Of a stretch of DNA of 7,681 nt, positions 6,949-7,681 are shown piece after piece. Source of the DNA: SG8-41 sp964521405 (GTDB taxonomy: Bacteria; Pseudomonadota; Gammaproteobacteria; Burkholderiales; SG8-41); the NCBI GenBank assembly GCA_964521405.1, contig CAZFRR010000296.1, positions 1 through 7,681 of the forward strand, written 5' to 3'. The notes under the pieces were generated by a model. That model saw only the letters and a list, made by a program, of their open reading frames with translations, was not told the origin of the DNA and did no database searches. The position numbers were made by a program, and so were the translations under genes. Positions within the stretch are counted from its first letter, which is position 1, and each line of letters begins with the position of its first letter.

Positions 6949-6972
6949 CTGCGGGACAGCCAGGTCCCGCAG
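6949..6972. repeat. Perfect 9-bp hairpin upstream of the putative sucC -10
   Basis: CTGCGGGAC (6949-6957) and GTCCCGCAG (6964-6972) are exact reverse complements around a 6-nt loop. No T-run follows on either strand, so it is not an intrinsic terminator. It begins about 24 bp upstream of the TATACT element, about where an operator or activator site would be expected. Confidence 0.55.
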
Positions 6973-7076
6973 GGGGGCCAATTGCGAGAGTGGCAAACGT
7001 TCCGATCGCACAAATGCTTACTTCGGGGGAAAAGTCTCTCTCATCGAGGACGGGCGATACCGTTCTCAGTCAGGGC

Positions 7077-7108
7077 AAAAAAAAGCGCAACCCGTGAGGG
7101 CTGCGCTT
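7077..7108 (-). terminator. Strong Rho-independent terminator
   Basis: Read on the minus strand, AAGCGCAGCCC and GGGTTGCGCTT form an 11-bp stem (one G-U pair) with loop TCAC, ending in a run of eight T (7084-7077). This is a textbook intrinsic terminator on the minus strand only, since the plus strand has no T-run after the stem. It ends either the upstream stress-protein transcript, whose stop is about 180 nt before it, or a separate small RNA, or both. It also isolates the sucC operon from the upstream gene. Confidence 0.92.
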
Positions 7109-7170
7109 GAGGTTCCACCAAAGGAGGAGGATTTTGGAGGAGTGCGCCGACGCCGGAGAGGCTATCGACA
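7077..7170 (-). ncRNA. Candidate small RNA with CU-rich anti-Shine-Dalgarno loops
   Basis: This stretch of about 94 nt between a promoter-like element and a strong terminator can fold into three stem-loops. The first pairs 7167-7160 with 7154-7148 (one bulge, one G-U) and has loop UCUCC. The second pairs CCUCCAAA (7140-7133) with UUUGGUGG (7122-7115; one U-U mismatch) and has the 10-nt loop AUCCUCCUCC (7132-7123). The third is the terminator. The second loop is complementary to the strongest Shine-Dalgarno sequences. From memory, hairpin sRNAs with CU-rich anti-SD loops are known in Burkholderia, and sibling sRNAs of Neisseria (NmsR/RcoF) repress TCA-cycle genes; this element resembles them in design. 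It could be an independent RNA or a piece cut from the stress-protein mRNA 3' UTR. Folding was done by hand; expression is unknown. Confidence 0.5.
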
Positions 7171-7177
7171 CGCCATC

Positions 7178-7206
7178 ATTATCCTTCATCCAAAGCCATA
7201 ATGCAA
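7178..7206 (-). promoter_or_regulatory. Putative sigma-70-type promoter of the candidate small RNA
   Basis: On the minus strand, TTGCAT (7206-7201) is followed after exactly 17 nt by GATAAT (7183-7178). The -10 matches TATAAT in five of six positions; the -35 matches TTGACA in only three. Transcription would start at about 7171-7170, just before the first CU-loop hairpin. The pair lies in the 3' flank of the stress-protein gene. Confidence 0.45.
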
Positions 7207-7287
7207 GCGTTTGCTGCTGCTATGCAATATCGCTTCAAGCCGGAATCGAAGCATTCAGTTAATTCTTTTTATTATCAATATATTAGT

Positions 7288-7681
7288 TTATCTAACTACG
7301 AGGACAGGTATCTTGGTATGGGTCAATACCTTACGGGTCTCGCTGCCCAGCAGCACTGCCGCCAGCCCCTTACGCCCGTGGGAGGTCATCAGGATCAAGT
7401 CGCAACCCTGCGCCTCTGCGGTCTTCAGGATCGCGTCGTAAGGATGGTCGCTGGTTTCGCAGACCGTCTCGCATTGCACGCCCGCTTCCTCGGCGCTCTT
7501 GCGCACGAATGCCAGATAACTTTCAGCGCGCGTTTTGGCTTCTTCCTCGATGCGCTCTTCCGTGACCGGATCGAATGCGCCTTCATAGGCGATCAGCAGG
7601 TGGTAATCGGGAATCACGTGGATGGCGGTGACTCGCGCCTGGTGCAGCTTGGCGAGCTCCATCGCCATCTTCACGGCCCGC
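7288..7681 (-). CDS. Universal stress protein UspA family (5' end outside the window)
   Basis: The C-terminal 131 codons of a single-domain UspA protein; the frame runs off the right edge, so the start, probably 15-20 residues further upstream, is not seen. The visible part begins RAVKMAMELAK (helix 1), followed by the beta strand VTAIHVIPDY. The nucleotide-binding signature near the C-terminus is SHGRKGLAAVLLGS, which fits G-x9-G-S and is followed by the final strand IPVLVV. The first glycine of the G-x2-G part is Thr (TSHG), a change I remember as common in this family, and ATP binding is usually linked to this motif. Such proteins accumulate under starvation, oxygen limitation or other stress; the specific role of this one cannot be told. 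It ends in an AT-rich flank about 180 nt before the terminator at 7077-7108 and is probably a separate unit from the sucC operon. Confidence 0.93.
   Translation of the reverse strand, partial: RAVKMAMELAKLHQARVTAIHVIPDYHLLIAYEGAFDPVTEERIEEEAKTRAESYLAFVRKSAEEAGVQCETVCETSDHPYDAILKTAEAQGCDLILMTSHGRKGLAAVLLGSETRKVLTHTKIPVLVVR

Larger units (their letters stand above)
6756..7287. other. 532-bp region without a protein gene between the stress-protein gene and sucC
   Basis: No frame on either strand has both a credible start and a recognisable product. Going with transcription on the minus strand, the region holds: an AT-rich 3' flank of the stress-protein gene (about 7255-7290); a promoter-like pair (7178-7206); a CU-rich folded stretch ending in a strong terminator (7077-7170); and then about 320 bp that must contain the sucC promoter and leader, with perfect inverted repeats at 6949-6972, 6848-6870 and 6790-6832 and a TATACT -10-like element at 6920-6925. 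Confidence 0.8.

Noticed and set aside
7134..7262. A 42-codon plus-strand frame starting TTG after GGAGGAGG
   Set aside because: The purine-rich site is just the complement of the CCUCCUCC loop. The spacing is too short, the product has no features, and the minus-strand promoter, hairpins and terminator explain the stretch better.

Overview
The window is GC-rich DNA with every protein gene on the minus strand, so transcription runs from high to low coordinates. The SucC and SucD sequences (SucD opening with MSILINKHTRV and carrying a GITGKTGQFHT CoA loop) and the universal stress protein look proteobacterial, most like Betaproteobacteria. This placement rests on remembered family sequences, not on a search. 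Nothing suggests a phage, transposon, integron or CRISPR array.

Layout in transcription order. A universal stress protein gene enters from the right edge, lacks its 5' end and stops at 7288. It is followed by about 530 bp without a protein gene (6756-7287). The upstream half of that gap holds a near-consensus -10 element, a stretch that folds into CU-loop hairpins, and a very strong intrinsic terminator (7077-7108). I read this as a candidate small RNA of about 95 nt that shows an anti-Shine-Dalgarno loop. The downstream half is the promoter and leader region of the next operon and contains several inverted repeats.

The operon is sucC (6755-5589), sucD (5503-4625), a fused NuoE/NuoF-type formate dehydrogenase beta subunit (about 4571-2892), and the molybdenum/tungsten formate dehydrogenase alpha subunit (2892-82). 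SucC and SucD together form succinyl-CoA synthetase of the TCA cycle. The two FDH subunits together should form a soluble NAD-linked formate dehydrogenase: formate is oxidised at the bis-MGD centre of the alpha subunit, and electrons pass through Fe-S clusters to FMN and NAD+ in the beta subunit. The last two genes overlap by one base. A perfect 9-bp hairpin lies between sucD and the beta subunit gene, directly before a strong Shine-Dalgarno sequence.

The points most worth a second look are: the candidate anti-SD small RNA; its complementarity to the ribosome binding site of the FDH beta gene; the coupling of a TCA-cycle enzyme with formate oxidation in one operon; and the apparent absence from the FDH alpha subunit of the His-Cys [4Fe-4S] ligands usual in its N-terminal NuoG-like region. 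No terminator is visible after the alpha subunit gene, so the operon may continue past the left edge.
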